64,000 nt of DNA from Castellaniella sp. (GCA_019104865.1 JAHRWZ010000044.1:43747-107746); one strand, 5' to 3'; positions 17,923 to 27,853 are shown, counted from the stretch's first letter. Numbers and translations: made by a program. The notes: generated from the sequence alone by a model not told the origin.

Positions 17923-19629
17923 ATGAATCTGGCGAATCTGGGCAAGGCCGGCCTGCTGGTTGCACAAAACCGTCTGGACACCGCAGGGCACAACATTAAC
18001 AACGCGGCCACCGATGGCTACAGCCGCCAATCGGTGCTGGTACAGACGGCCGGGGCTACCTCCACATCGGCGGGCTGGATCGGTCGCGGAGTACAGGCGG
18101 TCAGCGTCCAGCGGTCCTATGATGCCTTCCTGTATCGTCAGCTGACCGCTTCCCAGACTCGCGGCGCGGCCTTGAAGAGCTACGGCGATCAGGTCAGCCA
18201 GGTCAACAATCTGGTGGCGGATCGCACGGTGGGGATTTCGCCCAACATCCAGCAGTTCTTTGACGGCCTGGACGCGGTGGCGACATCGCCCGCTGACGTG
18301 GCCGCCCGCCAGGAACTGCTCGGCCGGGCCAACAGCCTCGCCTCGCAGGTCCGCGATGCCAACGCCTTTCTGGATAGTCAGCGCGCGAACGTCAACACCC
18401 AGATTGACACTACCGTCACGCAGGTCAACAGCTACCTGGACCGCATCCAGGATCTGAACCGCCAGATCACGACGGCCAAGGCCACCAATCCCAACCAGCC
18501 CCCCAACGATCTCCTGGATCAACGTGACCAGTTGGCCAGTGAACTGGGCCAACTGGTGAACATCCAGGTCTACGAGCAGGATGATCGCTTCAACATCACC
18601 GTCGGTAATGGCCAGACTGTGTTGGGCGGAGACACGGTGTTTCACCTGCAGGTGCAGCCCTCGAAGGCCGACCCTAGCCGCCTCGCAGTGAATTACACTG
18701 TCCTCGATTCAACCGGCAAGCCCAAACCCATCGAGATGAGCGACAGCCTGATCTCTGGCGGCAAGCTGGGGGGCTTGCTGACGTTCCGCTCGGACGTGCT
18801 GGATTCCACCCAGAATGATCTGGGCCGCCTGGCGCTGGGTATTTCCATGTCCATCAATAGTCAGCATAAACAAGGCTATGACTCTTCGGGCGCGCCGGGT
18901 ACGGATTTCTTTACGGTTTCGGCGCCCAAGATCATCGGGAATGCCGGAAATGTGACTACAACCAATCCGGGCGCGTCTATCCAGGATGTATCCAAGCTCA
19001 CCAACCAGGACTATCGTCTGGCCTATGACGGTACGAATTACAGCGTGACCCGCGTACCCGACGGCACGGCGCTGGGAACCATTCCCAGTGGCGGCAATGC
19101 GACCTTCGATGGCGTGACATTCGATACGGCGCCTGTGGCCGGCGCGGCCACAGGGGATTCCTGGCTGATCCAGCCGACCCGGGCCGCCGGCGGCGGCATG
19201 AACGTCTCCATTACCGACCCGGCAAAGGTCGCGGCGGCGGGCTGGGACGCCACCGCCAATGGGGGGGCTGGGGGTCCCGCAGGTTCGGCCAACGGCGACA
19301 ACGCGTTGAAGCTGGCCCAGTTGCGTACGCAAAAGGTCCTGGGCGGTCCGTCCGGCAGTCCGGCGGGGCAGGGGGCCATGGGCCTGAATGAGGCCTACTC
19401 CCAGTTGGTCAACAACGTGGCGGTAAAAACGCAGTCGAATACCACTGCACAGAAGGCTCAGAATTCTCTGATCCAGCAGAACGTTGCGGCGCAGCAGGCG
19501 GTGTCCGGCGTGAACATGGACGAGGAATACATCAACCTGCAGCAATTTCAGCAGCAGTACCAGGCCGCTGCGCGCCTGATCGATACGGCTTCCACCCTGT
19601 TCGATACCCTGCTCAATCTGCGCAATTAA
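17923..19629 (+). CDS. flgK: Hook-filament junction protein FlgK (HAP1)
   Basis: FlgK is the first hook-associated protein, joining hook to filament. The N-terminal motif DTAGHNINNAATDGYSRQSV and the C-terminal GVNMDEEYINLQQFQQQYQAAARLI are diagnostic. The length is 568 residues, with a variable middle. The frame continues 42 bases upstream, but MNLANLGKAGLLVAQ is the conserved start. It is followed by flgL after 28 bases and preceded by a sigma-28 promoter. Confidence 0.96.
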   Translation: MNLANLGKAGLLVAQNRLDTAGHNINNAATDGYSRQSVLVQTAGATSTSAGWIGRGVQAVSVQRSYDAFLYRQLTASQTRGAALKSYGDQVSQVNNLVADRTVGISPNIQQFFDGLDAVATSPADVAARQELLGRANSLASQVRDANAFLDSQRANVNTQIDTTVTQVNSYLDRIQDLNRQITTAKATNPNQPPNDLLDQRDQLASELGQLVNIQVYEQDDRFNITVGNGQTVLGGDTVFHLQVQPSKADPSRLAVNYTVLDSTGKPKPIEMSDSLISGGKLGGLLTFRSDVLDSTQNDLGRLALGISMSINSQHKQGYDSSGAPGTDFFTVSAPKIIGNAGNVTTTNPGASIQDVSKLTNQDYRLAYDGTNYSVTRVPDGTALGTIPSGGNATFDGVTFDTAPVAGAATGDSWLIQPTRAAGGGMNVSITDPAKVAAAGWDATANGGAGGPAGSANGDNALKLAQLRTQKVLGGPSGSPAGQGAMGLNEAYSQLVNNVAVKTQSNTTAQKAQNSLIQQNVAAQQAVSGVNMDEEYINLQQFQQQYQAAARLIDTASTLFDTLLNLRN

Positions 19630-19657
19630 GCCGCATCAGTCTCATCGGAAATTCATC

Positions 19658-20893
19658 ATGCGTATCAGCACCAGCCTCGTATTCCAGACCGGACTGAACA
19701 CCATCAACGCTCAGCAGTCCGACCTGATGCACTTGTATCAGCAGATCGGCTCCGGCCAGAAGATGGTCACGCCCGCCGACGATCCGCTGGGGGCGTCCCA
19801 GGCCATCAATATCTCGCAGTCGCAGGCGCAGAATGCCCGGTATGCCGGCAACCGGGCGGTTGCCAATCAGAATCTGGGCACCGAGGAAGACGCGCTGAAC
19901 TCCCTGACCAACCTGCTGGTGGACGTGCGCACCCGTCTGGTACAGGCGGGCAATGGCACGCTGTCGGACTCGGACCGGCAGACGCTGGCGAATGTGTTGC
20001 AGAATGCGCGTGACACCGCCATGGGCATCGCCAATACGACTGATGGCAATGGGCAGTATGTGTTTTCCGGATCCAAGGGCAGTTCGCCCGCGTTTGATGG
20101 GGCGGGTACTTATCTGGGCGACGGCCTGCAGCGCAAGATCCAGGCCGATGCCACCCGCCAGATCGCCGGCAGTGACATCGGCTCGGACGTCTTTCAGCGG
20201 GCGCAGCCGGGAACGATGGCCTACGCGAGTGCGGCGGCAGCCGCCAATACTGGTACCGCAGTGTTGGGCGGGCCCTACATCGCGGACCGTACCGCCAATC
20301 CCGACGCCCGGTATTCCTATGCGGTGTCCTTCACGAGCACGACGAATTACACAGTCACTGTGACCGATCATTCGGTCGTCCCGCCTAGCGTGGCGGCGCC
20401 CGTCAACCATACCCTGGCGGCTAACGCCACCGAAATGGACCTGGGCAGCGGCACAAAGGTTCAGCTGTCCGGCACACCCGCCAACGGGGATGCTTTCACG
20501 GTCGATCCGCTGAAGACCCAGAACGCGAACATCTTCCAGACACTCGACAATCTGGTTGCCGCCCTGAACGCGCCGTCACAAGGTGACGACAAGGCCTCGG
20601 CCGCCCTGCGCAACGTCATGAACACAGGCATGCAGCAACTGGCCTCCAGCTACGACAACGTCCTGACTGTGCGGGCTTCGATCGGGGCGCGCATGAACGA
20701 ACTAACCGCCCTCAATGATAGCGGCAGTCAGCGCGGGCTGGGCTTTACCCAGGCCTTGTCTGGCCTGGAAGACCTGGATTACTACCAGGCCACGACGCAG
20801 CTCAATCTGCGCAAGATGGCGCTGGAAGGCGCCGGCTTGGCGTTTCAGACGATCCAGGGCCTGAGCCTGTTCAAGATGGGCAAGCCCGCATGA
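19658..20893 (+). CDS. flgL: Hook-filament junction protein FlgL (HAP3)
   Basis: FlgL is the second junction protein, on which the filament cap and flagellin assemble. The N-terminal flagellin-like domain shows MRISTSLVFQTGLNTI and the SGQKMVTPADDPLGASQAI motif. The C-terminal domain has QRGLGFTQALSGLEDLDYYQATTQL. It has 411 residues, slightly longer than enteric FlgL. It is transcribed with flgK and ends before a strong terminator. Confidence 0.95.
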   Translation: MRISTSLVFQTGLNTINAQQSDLMHLYQQIGSGQKMVTPADDPLGASQAINISQSQAQNARYAGNRAVANQNLGTEEDALNSLTNLLVDVRTRLVQAGNGTLSDSDRQTLANVLQNARDTAMGIANTTDGNGQYVFSGSKGSSPAFDGAGTYLGDGLQRKIQADATRQIAGSDIGSDVFQRAQPGTMAYASAAAAANTGTAVLGGPYIADRTANPDARYSYAVSFTSTTNYTVTVTDHSVVPPSVAAPVNHTLAANATEMDLGSGTKVQLSGTPANGDAFTVDPLKTQNANIFQTLDNLVAALNAPSQGDDKASAALRNVMNTGMQQLASSYDNVLTVRASIGARMNELTALNDSGSQRGLGFTQALSGLEDLDYYQATTQLNLRKMALEGAGLAFQTIQGLSLFKMGKPA

Positions 20894-20971
20894 CCGTGGG
20901 TAAACAAGGCAGCGACGCAGGACGCTGATGCCGCCGGATGTGTGGTTGCACAGGTCCGGGCATTTGAGGTG

Positions 20972-21000
20972 AATAGGGCCCACAAGGCCCTATTTTCTTT
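20972..21000 (+). terminator. Intrinsic terminator after flgL
   Basis: A perfect nine-base stem, AATAGGGCC and GGCCCTATT, encloses the loop CACAA and is followed by TTTCTTT. It lies 78 bases after the flgL stop and before the chemoreceptor gene, so it likely ends the flgK-flgL transcript. Confidence 0.85.
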
Positions 21001-21011
21001 GGAAGAGAAGC

Positions 21012-21030
21012 AGCATGCGTATGGCATGCT
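21012..21030. repeat. Hairpin in the leader of the chemoreceptor gene
   Basis: A perfect seven-base inverted repeat, AGCATGC and GCATGCT, encloses GTATG. It ends 26 bases before the chemoreceptor ATG and lacks a T-run, so it is not a terminator. It may be an operator or an mRNA structure. Confidence 0.4.
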
Positions 21031-21056
21031 GACGATAACCAGAAGGGTGAGGCGAC

Positions 21057-22751
21057 ATGAGAATCCGTTTTCCGAAATGGCGGTCCGCGACATTGTCCTT
21101 GAAGACCCGGCTGACGCTGGTGGTGGGGCTGCTGTCCCTGCTGACCTTCGCGGCGGTGGGCAGCGCGTGGTTTGTCCAGCAGCAAAGCCAGCAAACCATC
21201 AGCCAGTTGGCCGCCATAGGCGTGCAGGCCAATTCGGATGTGAAGAACGCCCTGATCTACGCCCAGCAGGCTGCCACGCAGATCGAAGGCGCCCTGGGCA
21301 TCGCCAATGAAACGCAGCGCCTCTGGGAACTCGGCCAAGCCGATCAGTTGCTGAAGCGCTCGCACGACCACATTGACGCTCTCCTGGCGTCGGGCGCCCT
21401 GGGCGGCGAGCGGACGCAGACCCTACTGCATATCCTGACCACGTCCTTCAAGGATTATTGGGCTCAGGTCGCGCAGTTGCGCGACCTGGCGGCCAGGCAG
21501 GACGCCAAGGGATTCGAAGCCATCAAGCGGGGGCGTCTGCGCACCGCGGCGCGCGGAATGGATCGAGCATTCGGTCAGTTCGACCAATATATCCAGGATA
21601 GCAGCGCCGAATCGCGTGAATCCCTCGCGCGGTTGTACACCTGGGCCCATCAGGGCTTTCTGGGCCTGTTGATCGTCGCGATCGTCCTGGCGCTGCTGAC
21701 GTACCGGATCCTGATCCGGACGGTGCTGCGGCCTCTGCAGGGCGTGGGGCGGCATCTGCGGAAGATGGCGGACGGCAATCTCGACGTCGCCATTTTCCCG
21801 AAATCGCGGGATGAGATCGGCTTGTTGCTGCATGGCCTGAAGGACATGCGCGATGGGCTGGAAACGCTGATTCTCGGGGTGCGGGGACGTATGGACCAGA
21901 TGACGGAGGGCACGCGCCGCATTGCCTCCGGCAATCAGGACCTGAGCAGCCGCACCGACCAGCAGGCGGCCGCGCTGCAGCAGACGGCCGCCAGCATGGA
22001 AGAGCTTGCCAGCACGGTAAAGCAGAACGCCGATCATGCGCGGCAGGCCAATCAACTGGCGGGTACGGCATCCCAGGTCGCGTCACGGGGCGGCCAGGTG
22101 GTCGATGAAGTCGTCCAGACCATGGATGGCATCTCGGACAGTTCGCGCAAGATCGCCGATATCGTCGGGGTGATCGACAGCATTGCATTCCAGACCAATA
22201 TCCTGGCGCTCAACGCGGCAGTCGAGGCCGCCCGCGCGGGCGAGCAAGGTCGCGGCTTCGCCGTCGTGGCGGCCGAGGTTCGCGCGCTGGCGCAGCGCTC
22301 GGCCTCCGCCGCCAAGGAAATCAAGGATCTGATCGACGATTCCGTGGGCCGGGTCCAGGCTGGATCGGCGCAGGTCGACCGGGCGGGAGAAACCATGCGG
22401 GAACTCGTCCAGGCGGTGACCCGGGTATCCGACATCATGAGCGAGATCACGGCGGCCACCGTCGAGCAATCGTCTGGGATCGACCAGGTCAATCTGGCCA
22501 TTGCGCAGATGGATACGGTGACTCAGCAAAATGCATTGCTGGTGCAACAGGCGGCCACTGCGGCAAGTTCGCTGGAATCCCTGGCGGCCGAGATCGAACA
22601 GTCCCTGGGCGTGTTTCAACTCAGCCAGGCCACAGCGGACGCCGCCAGGGTCCGGGATTTCGCAGCAGTTTCGGCGGATCCTGGTCGCGGTTTGCCGCAG
22701 CCCGCCGCGGGACCCGTTCCGCGCCTGGCAGCGGCTCAGGCGGCGCAATAG
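21057..22751 (+). CDS. Methyl-accepting chemotaxis protein
   Basis: This is a transmembrane chemoreceptor controlling the CheA-CheW kinase. Membrane helix 1 is near residues 15-37, followed by a ~165-residue helical periplasmic domain of the four-helix-bundle type, and membrane helix 2 near 198-218. HAMP and the signalling domain follow. The hairpin tip [20 protein letters not shown], with [22 protein letters not shown], is almost invariant in the family. The C-terminus lacks the NWETF pentapeptide that tethers CheR. The ligand cannot be told from sequence. It lies between the flg and fli blocks. Confidence 0.93.
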   Translation: MRIRFPKWRSATLSLKTRLTLVVGLLSLLTFAAVGSAWFVQQQSQQTISQLAAIGVQANSDVKNALIYAQQAATQIEGALGIANETQRLWELGQADQLLKRSHDHIDALLASGALGGERTQTLLHILTTSFKDYWAQVAQLRDLAARQDAKGFEAIKRGRLRTAARGMDRAFGQFDQYIQDSSAESRESLARLYTWAHQGFLGLLIVAIVLALLTYRILIRTVLRPLQGVGRHLRKMADGNLDVAIFPKSRDEIGLLLHGLKDMRDGLETLILGVRGRMDQMTEGTRRIASGNQDLSSRTDQQAAALQQTAASMEELASTVKQNADHARQANQLAGTASQVASRGGQVVDEVVQTMDGISDSSRKIADIVGVIDSIAFQTNILALNAAVEAARAGEQGRGFAVVAAEVRALAQRSASAAKEIKDLIDDSVGRVQAGSAQVDRAGETMRELVQAVTRVSDIMSEITAATVEQSSGIDQVNLAIAQMDTVTQQNALLVQQAATAASSLESLAAEIEQSLGVFQLSQATADAARVRDFAAVSADPGRGLPQPAAGPVPRLAAAQAAQ

Positions 22752-22810
22752 CAAAACACGGGCGCCATGCGGGCGTCCCCCGACACTAAGAATTGGGAGC
22801 AATCTTGAAC

Positions 22811-23458
22811 ATGTCATTTCCCTGGGCCCGGCGGCTTACCCCGTGTGGTGGGCACTTGCCGCTGGCCGCGCTGGTGGTTTCGGCGGTGCTGCTGGCGGGG
22901 TGCTCCGTCACCGGCCAGACTTTCAACACGGGCGGATTGGACCGGATCGTGGTCGGGCGCACCACACTGCAGCAGGCTGCCCAGGACTTGGGTGCCCAGC
23001 CGACGAACGTCTGGCAACAGGGCGACTCGGTGCTGGCTCGCTGGGGCTACACGGGTACCGTCGCAACCGATGCAGTCTATTTCCGTCAGGAAGTCTGGCT
23101 GCGTTTCGGACCGGACGGCACGTTTCAGCGGGTGGAAAACAGCGTCAACCTGCCCATGATGCACCACCCCAGAACGGCAGAAGAAGCGGATCGCGAGGCT
23201 GCGCAGGCGCGGGATCGTACGGCAGCGGCGCAGGGGAAGCCCATGCCCGTTGCCGGACAAGCATCCGCCGAGACCGGGGCCTCCGAGCCGATTCCAGTCT
23301 CATCGCCCTCACCGATCGTACCGGCTTCGCCCGGCACGGCGGGTGTCGCCGCCACACCGACGGCCGGCGCAGGCGTCCCGTCCAGCCAGCCGCTGCTGCC
23401 GGCGGGAACCCAGGTGGTGCCTGGCACAAGCTACGACCTGCGGCCAAAGACCCCGTAA
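22811..23458 (+). CDS. Putative outer-membrane lipoprotein, BamE-like fold possible
   Basis: A basic N-terminus, a hydrophobic core and lipobox LLAGC make a clear lipoprotein signal peptide. The mature region (IVVGRTTLQQAAQDLGAQPTN, then RQEVWLRFGPDGTFQRV) resembles the SmpA/OmlA/BamE layout, in which a two-helix start precedes a small beta sheet. The last ~80 residues are rich in Ala, Pro, Thr and Ser and look disordered. ATG 22811 follows GGGAG by about 11 bases. No flagellar function can be inferred from its position between a chemoreceptor and the convergent fliR. Confidence 0.7.
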   Translation: MSFPWARRLTPCGGHLPLAALVVSAVLLAGCSVTGQTFNTGGLDRIVVGRTTLQQAAQDLGAQPTNVWQQGDSVLARWGYTGTVATDAVYFRQEVWLRFGPDGTFQRVENSVNLPMMHHPRTAEEADREAAQARDRTAAAQGKPMPVAGQASAETGASEPIPVSSPSPIVPASPGTAGVAATPTAGAGVPSSQPLLPAGTQVVPGTSYDLRPKTP

Positions 23459-23485
23459 CCGCATCGCCCCGCGAGCGTCGGGACA

Positions 23486-24271
23486 CTAGAGCCCGGCCAA
23501 TCCCCGGGCGATCCGCCCCATGGCCTGATAGCCGTCCTGGAACAGCTCAGCCAGGAAATCGCCGCTGCGGGGCAGCACGATCGACAGCATGATCAGGCCG
23601 GTCGTCAGCGAAATCGGAAAACCCACGGAAAACACCGACAGTTGTTGCGCCGTGCGGTTCAGGATGCCCAGGGCCAGGTTGATGGTCAGCAGCACGATGA
23701 TCAGCGGCAGAGCCAGCAGCATGCCAGAGACCCACAGCTGGCCGCTCCAGTCCAGCAGCGCGCCCCAGCCGTTGGGATTCAGGGACGCGCCGATGGGCAG
23801 GATATCGAAGGTGCGCACCAGGCCGTCGAGCATCAGCAGGTGACCGTTGACAGCCAGGAAGATCAGCATCGCGACCAGGTTGATCAGGCGCGACAGCACG
23901 GCCGTGTTGGCGCCGGTAGTCGGGTCGAAGAACGAGGCGAACGCCAGCCCCATTTGCAGGCCGACGAATTCGCCGGCCATCATGGCCGCCGTGAACACGA
24001 GCCGCATGCACAGCCCCAGCGCCATGCCGATCAGGATCTGCTGGGCCGCGATCAGCAAGCCAGCGAAGGATGCGGGCGGGATATCGGGCAGCGGGCCGAT
24101 CAGGGGCGCTACCACGATCGCGCAGGCGACCGACAGGCCGATCCTGATGCGCACGGGGATGCTGGATTCGCCCAGGATGGGGGCTAGCGCCACCAGCCCG
24201 GCGATCCGAAACAGCGGCCACAGCAGGCCGTTGATCCAGTCATAGAGCTGGCTGACCTGAAAGTCGATCAT
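23486..24271 (-). CDS. fliR: Flagellar export gate protein FliR
   Basis: FliR forms, with FliP and FliQ, the helical core of the type III export gate. The 261 residues contain about six to eight hydrophobic segments and conserved stretches ESSIPVRIRIGLSVA, EFVGLQMGLAFASFFDP and LGILNRTAQQLSVFSVGFP. It is the last gene of the fliF-to-fliR operon, with an 80-base gap after fliQ. Confidence 0.95.
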   Translation of the reverse strand: MIDFQVSQLYDWINGLLWPLFRIAGLVALAPILGESSIPVRIRIGLSVACAIVVAPLIGPLPDIPPASFAGLLIAAQQILIGMALGLCMRLVFTAAMMAGEFVGLQMGLAFASFFDPTTGANTAVLSRLINLVAMLIFLAVNGHLLMLDGLVRTFDILPIGASLNPNGWGALLDWSGQLWVSGMLLALPLIIVLLTINLALGILNRTAQQLSVFSVGFPISLTTGLIMLSIVLPRSGDFLAELFQDGYQAMGRIARGLAGL

Positions 24272-24351
24272 GATCGCGCCGTGTGTATCGTCAAGAGTGT
24301 CCTGATCGTTGGTCGGTCAGCCGCGCGCATGCGGATCCGGCGGGCGGGGCA

Positions 24352-24621
24352 TCAGCTGGCCAGGCCCGGGATGGTATTGAACAGGCTCTGGATGTAGTCG
24401 ACCATCGTGGTGATCAGCCAGGGACCCAGCAGCACCAGCGCCACGCCCACCGCCAGCAGCTTGGGGATGAACGACAACGTCATTTCGTTGATCAGGGAGG
24501 CCGCCAGGAAGATGCTGATGAGCAGGCCCACCAGCAGCGTCACCAGCAGCAGCGGTCCCGCCATCACCAAGGCCACGCGCAGGGCCTGGTAGGTCATGGA
24601 CATTACGGCTTCGGGCGTCAT
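24352..24621 (-). CDS. fliQ: Flagellar export gate protein FliQ
   Basis: FliQ is a small two-helix gate subunit. The 89 residues start MTPEAVMSMTYQALRVAL, with the conserved QINEMTLSF-like segment (SLINEMTLSFIPKLLAV) between the two membrane helices. Size and position between fliP and fliR are classical. Confidence 0.95.
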   Translation of the reverse strand: MTPEAVMSMTYQALRVALVMAGPLLLVTLLVGLLISIFLAASLINEMTLSFIPKLLAVGVALVLLGPWLITTMVDYIQSLFNTIPGLAS

Positions 24622-24631
24622 GCGGCACCTC

Positions 24632-25432
24632 TCATTGGTAGAAGCTGCGGGCCAGGGACCCCAGCAGCAGGTGCCAGCCGTCGGCCAGCACGAAGAGCAT
24701 CAGCTTGAAGGGCAGCGAGATGGTGACGGGTGGCACCATCATCATCCCCAGGGCCATCAGCAGGCTCGCGACCACCAGATCGATGATGAGGAACGGGATG
24801 AAGATGGTGAACCCGATCTGGAAAGCGGTCTTCAGTTCGCTGGTGACATAGGCCGGGACCAGAACGCGCAGCGGGGTGGCTTCGGGGGTCTCCAGCGGGC
24901 CGACCTTCGCCATGTCGGCGAACATGCTCAGATCGGCCTCGCGGGTCTGGTGCAGCATGAAGGTCTTCAGCGGCCCGGCGCCCCGGTCCAGCGCCTGCTC
25001 GAAGGTGATCTTGTCGCCAGCCAGGGGCTGATAGGCCTGGGTGTAGATTTGATCGAAGACCGGCGACATGGTGAAGAACGTCAGGAACAGCGCCAGTCCG
25101 ACCAGTACGGCGTTCGGCGGCGAGACACCGGTGCCCAGCGCATTGCGCAGCAAACCCAGGACGATGATGATGCGCGTGAAGCTGGTCATCATCAACAGGG
25201 CGGCCGGCAGAAACGACAGCATGGTCAGCATGACCAGCGTCTGCACGCTCAGCGACCAGGTTTCGGAGCCATTCGGGCCTGGTGTGGCGGTGAGCGCCGG
25301 TAATGTTGCCTGTGCCAGGGTGCTGCCAGGCCAGATCAGCAGAATCAGAAACCCGGCCGACAGCCAGCGCAAGGCGCATGAAGCCGGTTGTGAGAGCCCG
25401 ATCTGACGGGTGAAAGCGGGACGGACGGACAT
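24632..25432 (-). CDS. fliP: Flagellar export gate protein FliP
   Basis: FliP is the main subunit of the export gate pore. It has an N-terminal cleavable-type signal ([19 protein letters not shown], residues ~24-42), then [33 protein letters not shown] and the C-terminal [21 protein letters not shown], all typical. The length is 266 residues. Its ATG shares one base with the fliO stop (TGATG), suggesting coupled translation. Confidence 0.96.
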   Translation of the reverse strand: MSVRPAFTRQIGLSQPASCALRWLSAGFLILLIWPGSTLAQATLPALTATPGPNGSETWSLSVQTLVMLTMLSFLPAALLMMTSFTRIIIVLGLLRNALGTGVSPPNAVLVGLALFLTFFTMSPVFDQIYTQAYQPLAGDKITFEQALDRGAGPLKTFMLHQTREADLSMFADMAKVGPLETPEATPLRVLVPAYVTSELKTAFQIGFTIFIPFLIIDLVVASLLMALGMMMVPPVTISLPFKLMLFVLADGWHLLLGSLARSFYQ

Positions 25433-25755
25433 CAGGATCTCGACAGGGTCTTGCCCAGTGTGTCGGCAAAATTTCCTGTGGGGCTTGTGGGGGGGGCATC
25501 GGGCGCCGCAGGCAGGGTGTGCAGCAGCGTGACTTGCTGGGCGGTGACGCCCAATACCAGGCGGGTATCGTCGATCTGGACTACGGCGATCGAACAGCGG
25601 GTACCCAGGCTGTGCGTGCCCAGAATACGCAGGTTGGCGGCACCCGATGGGCCGCGCAGCCAGCCACCGCGCCGAGCCGCCCAGGCCAGCGCCAGCAGCA
25701 GCCCCAGGATGAACAGCAGGGCGAGGATGACGCGCAGGATCTGGGCCTGGTCCAT
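25432..25755 (-). CDS. fliO: Flagellar export accessory protein FliO
   Basis: FliO assists assembly of the FliP complex. The 107-residue product has one N-terminal membrane helix ([20 protein letters not shown]) and a cytoplasmic tail with the conserved [21 protein letters not shown] segment. FliO is poorly conserved; position between fliN and fliP supports the call. Confidence 0.88.
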   Translation of the reverse strand: MDQAQILRVILALLFILGLLLALAWAARRGGWLRGPSGAANLRILGTHSLGTRCSIAVVQIDDTRLVLGVTAQQVTLLHTLPAAPDAPPTSPTGNFADTLGKTLSRS

Positions 25756-25761
25756 GGCGGA

Positions 25762-26301
25762 TCAGCGGCGGTTGTTCAGTCGCGCAATGCGGTCCGAAGG
25801 CGTGATGATGTCGGTGACGCGGATGCCGTATTTCTCGTCCACGACCACGACCTCACCCTGTGCAATCAGGTAGCCGTTGACGAAGATGTCCATGGGCTCG
25901 CCGGCCAGGCCGTCGAGTTCCACCACCGAGCCTTGGCCCAGTTGCAGGATGTTCTTGATCGTCAGGCGGGTGCGCCCCAGTTCGACCGACAGCTGAACCG
26001 GGATGTCCATGATCATGTCGATGTCGCTGTCGCTGTCGCCAGCCTGCCCCATCAGCGGCTGGAAGACCTGTGCCGAGGCAGCTTGCGCCGCGGGAGCGCC
26101 CGCAGCCGGCTGGGAAGCCGCGGTCTGCTCGGCAAGCGCCGCGGCCCAGTCGTCTTCCGCGCCCAGGCCGGCCGCCTGAGTGGGCTGATCGTGGGCGGAC
26201 TGCTGCTCGGCCAGGGCGGCGGCCCAGTCGTCCTCTGTGTTGCTGGAGGGGGAACCCGATTGTGTGGGGTCCAGGGTGTCGTCGTCTTTGATGTCGCTCA
26301 T
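25762..26301 (-). CDS. fliN: Flagellar switch protein FliN with duplicated N-terminal motif
   Basis: FliN forms the bottom of the switch C ring and binds CheY-P and FliH. The C-terminal SpoA domain (residues ~95-179) shows [39 protein letters not shown] and [10 protein letters not shown]. The N-terminal region contains [11 protein letters not shown] twice, at residues 23-33 and 49-59; most relatives have this motif once. At 179 residues it is longer than the enteric protein (137). ATG 26301 overlaps the fliM stop (ATGA), which decides the start. Confidence 0.95.
   Translation of the reverse strand: MSDIKDDDTLDPTQSGSPSSNTEDDWAAALAEQQSAHDQPTQAAGLGAEDDWAAALAEQTAASQPAAGAPAAQAASAQVFQPLMGQAGDSDSDIDMIMDIPVQLSVELGRTRLTIKNILQLGQGSVVELDGLAGEPMDIFVNGYLIAQGEVVVVDEKYGIRVTDIITPSDRIARLNNRR
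26125..26235 (-). repeat. 78-base-period duplication in the fliN 5' region
   Basis: The 11 residues [11 protein letters not shown] are encoded twice with a 26-residue period. The amino acids are identical but several third positions differ, so the duplication is not very recent or the motif is under selection. Confidence 0.8.
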
Positions 26302-27314
26302 TTCTTCGTGCGGGCTAGCAGTTTGTCGGAATCCCCGGGCGTGGCGAGGATCTTGTTCACGCGCAGAGCATAACGGCCGTTGAAAGTCCCGTAACCGCAT
26401 TCCAGCACGGGAACGCCTCCGACGCGGGCCGTCACATTCGGTTTGACATCGACGGGCAGCACGTCGCCGACCGCCAGGTGCAGAAGTTCGGCGATGGAGG
26501 TTTCGATGCGGGCGAATTCCACGCTCATCTCGACCTCGGCGCTGCGGACTTCGCGAGACAGTTGCTGGGTCCAGCGCTGGTCGATGGAATCCGCGGCGGA
26601 CTGTTGCAGCGGCCGCGTCAGCAGATCGCGGATGGGTTCCAGCATCGAGTAGGGCAGGCAGACGTTCAGCTTGCCGCCGGAAGACCCCAGTTCGATGTTG
26701 AACGAGGACACTACCACGACGTCGTTGCCCGAAGCGATACTGGCGAACTTGGTGTGCATTTCCGAGCGGATATATTCGAATTCGATCGGATGGACGGCCT
26801 CCCAGGCCTGACCATAGCTTTCCAGGGTCAGGCTCAGCAGCCGGCGGATGATGCGTTGTTCGGTATTGGTGAAGTCGCGGCCTTCAATCCGTGTGTTGTA
26901 GCGGCCATGGCCACCGAACAGGCTGTCAATGACCAGAAATACCAGGTTCGGGTCGTAGGTGAACAGGCCCGTGCCGCGCAGCGGCTTCAGGGCCACCATA
27001 TTCAGATTGCTGGGCACCGGCAGATTGCGTTCGAAATCCGCGTATGTCTGGATTTTGATGGTATTGACGGTGATGTCCGCATTGCGGCGCATGAAGGTGA
27101 AGAACATCGAACGCAGGCGGCGCGCGAAACGCTCGTTGATGAGTTCGAGCGTCTGCATGCGATGGCGCACGACCCGGTCGGGGGAACCCAGGTCGTAGGG
27201 CCGAACGCCATCCAGGGGGCCTTCGGTAGCCGGTTGACCCGAGGACTCCTCGCCGGTGACGCCGGCCAGCAGGGCATCGACCTCGTCCTGGGAAAGCATG
27301 CTCTGGTATGGCAT
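26298..27314 (-). CDS. fliM: Flagellar switch protein FliM
   Basis: FliM is the switch component that binds CheY-P through its N-terminal peptide, here SMLSQDEVDALLAGV. The CheC-like middle domain and the C-terminal SpoA domain (DVLPVDVKPNVTARVGGVPVLECGYG, split across ~275-300) are complete. The 338 residues are normal for the family. It follows fliL directly and overlaps fliN. Confidence 0.96.
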   Translation of the reverse strand: MPYQSMLSQDEVDALLAGVTGEESSGQPATEGPLDGVRPYDLGSPDRVVRHRMQTLELINERFARRLRSMFFTFMRRNADITVNTIKIQTYADFERNLPVPSNLNMVALKPLRGTGLFTYDPNLVFLVIDSLFGGHGRYNTRIEGRDFTNTEQRIIRRLLSLTLESYGQAWEAVHPIEFEYIRSEMHTKFASIASGNDVVVVSSFNIELGSSGGKLNVCLPYSMLEPIRDLLTRPLQQSAADSIDQRWTQQLSREVRSAEVEMSVEFARIETSIAELLHLAVGDVLPVDVKPNVTARVGGVPVLECGYGTFNGRYALRVNKILATPGDSDKLLARTKK

Positions 27315-27775
27315 TACTGCACCACGAATGCCGTGAACAGCACGTCAGCCACGTGCGGGCCGGCCAATTGGGCCGTGAAGGGCCGCGACAATTCTGTCTT
27401 AAGTGCCCCGCTCAGGGCCTGACGGCCCTCGGGCGTCTGGATCTTGGACAGTTCCTGCGCCGACAGCACCTTCAGGATGCGGTCGCGGACCTCGGGCATG
27501 TAGTCCTGGATCTGTTTGCGCGAGGCCTCGTCGTTCAGGCGCAGCGTGATGGCGGTGTACAGAATCCGGTTGCGGGTCTCGCCGTAGAGCGTGACCGTGA
27601 AGGGTTCCAGTTCGGCGAAGATGGGGGCCGGAACGGCGACAGGCGCAGCCGCACCGGCTGCAGGGGCGGCGGATGGCGTGGACATGCTGCTCCTGTTCAT
27701 GAACAACATCGTGCCGCCGATCGAAGCGCCGATGATGATGATGAGCAGAAGGATGAATTTAAGTAGCCTGAGCAT
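27314..27775 (-). CDS. fliL: Flagellar basal body-associated protein FliL
   Basis: FliL is a single-pass inner-membrane protein that surrounds the stator. One membrane helix (FILLLIIIIGASIGGTMLF) lies at the N-terminus, followed by an Ala/Pro-rich linker. The periplasmic domain includes LRLNDEASRKQIQDYMPEVRDRIL, typical of FliL. It has 153 residues and starts 78 bases after fliK. Confidence 0.93.
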   Translation of the reverse strand: MLRLLKFILLLIIIIGASIGGTMLFMNRSSMSTPSAAPAAGAAAPVAVPAPIFAELEPFTVTLYGETRNRILYTAITLRLNDEASRKQIQDYMPEVRDRILKVLSAQELSKIQTPEGRQALSGALKTELSRPFTAQLAGPHVADVLFTAFVVQ

Positions 27776-27853
27776 GGTTCCGGGTCAAGGTGTCTCGAGG
27801 GTATGGGCGAAAAGGCATTGTAGCGGCTGAGTCCGTCCGGTCGACGGCAGGCC

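Noticed and set aside
21031..21038. Sigma-28 promoter for the first chemoreceptor based on GACGATAA
   Set aside because: No TAAA occurs 15 bases upstream, so only the -10 half is present; kept only as part of a finding.
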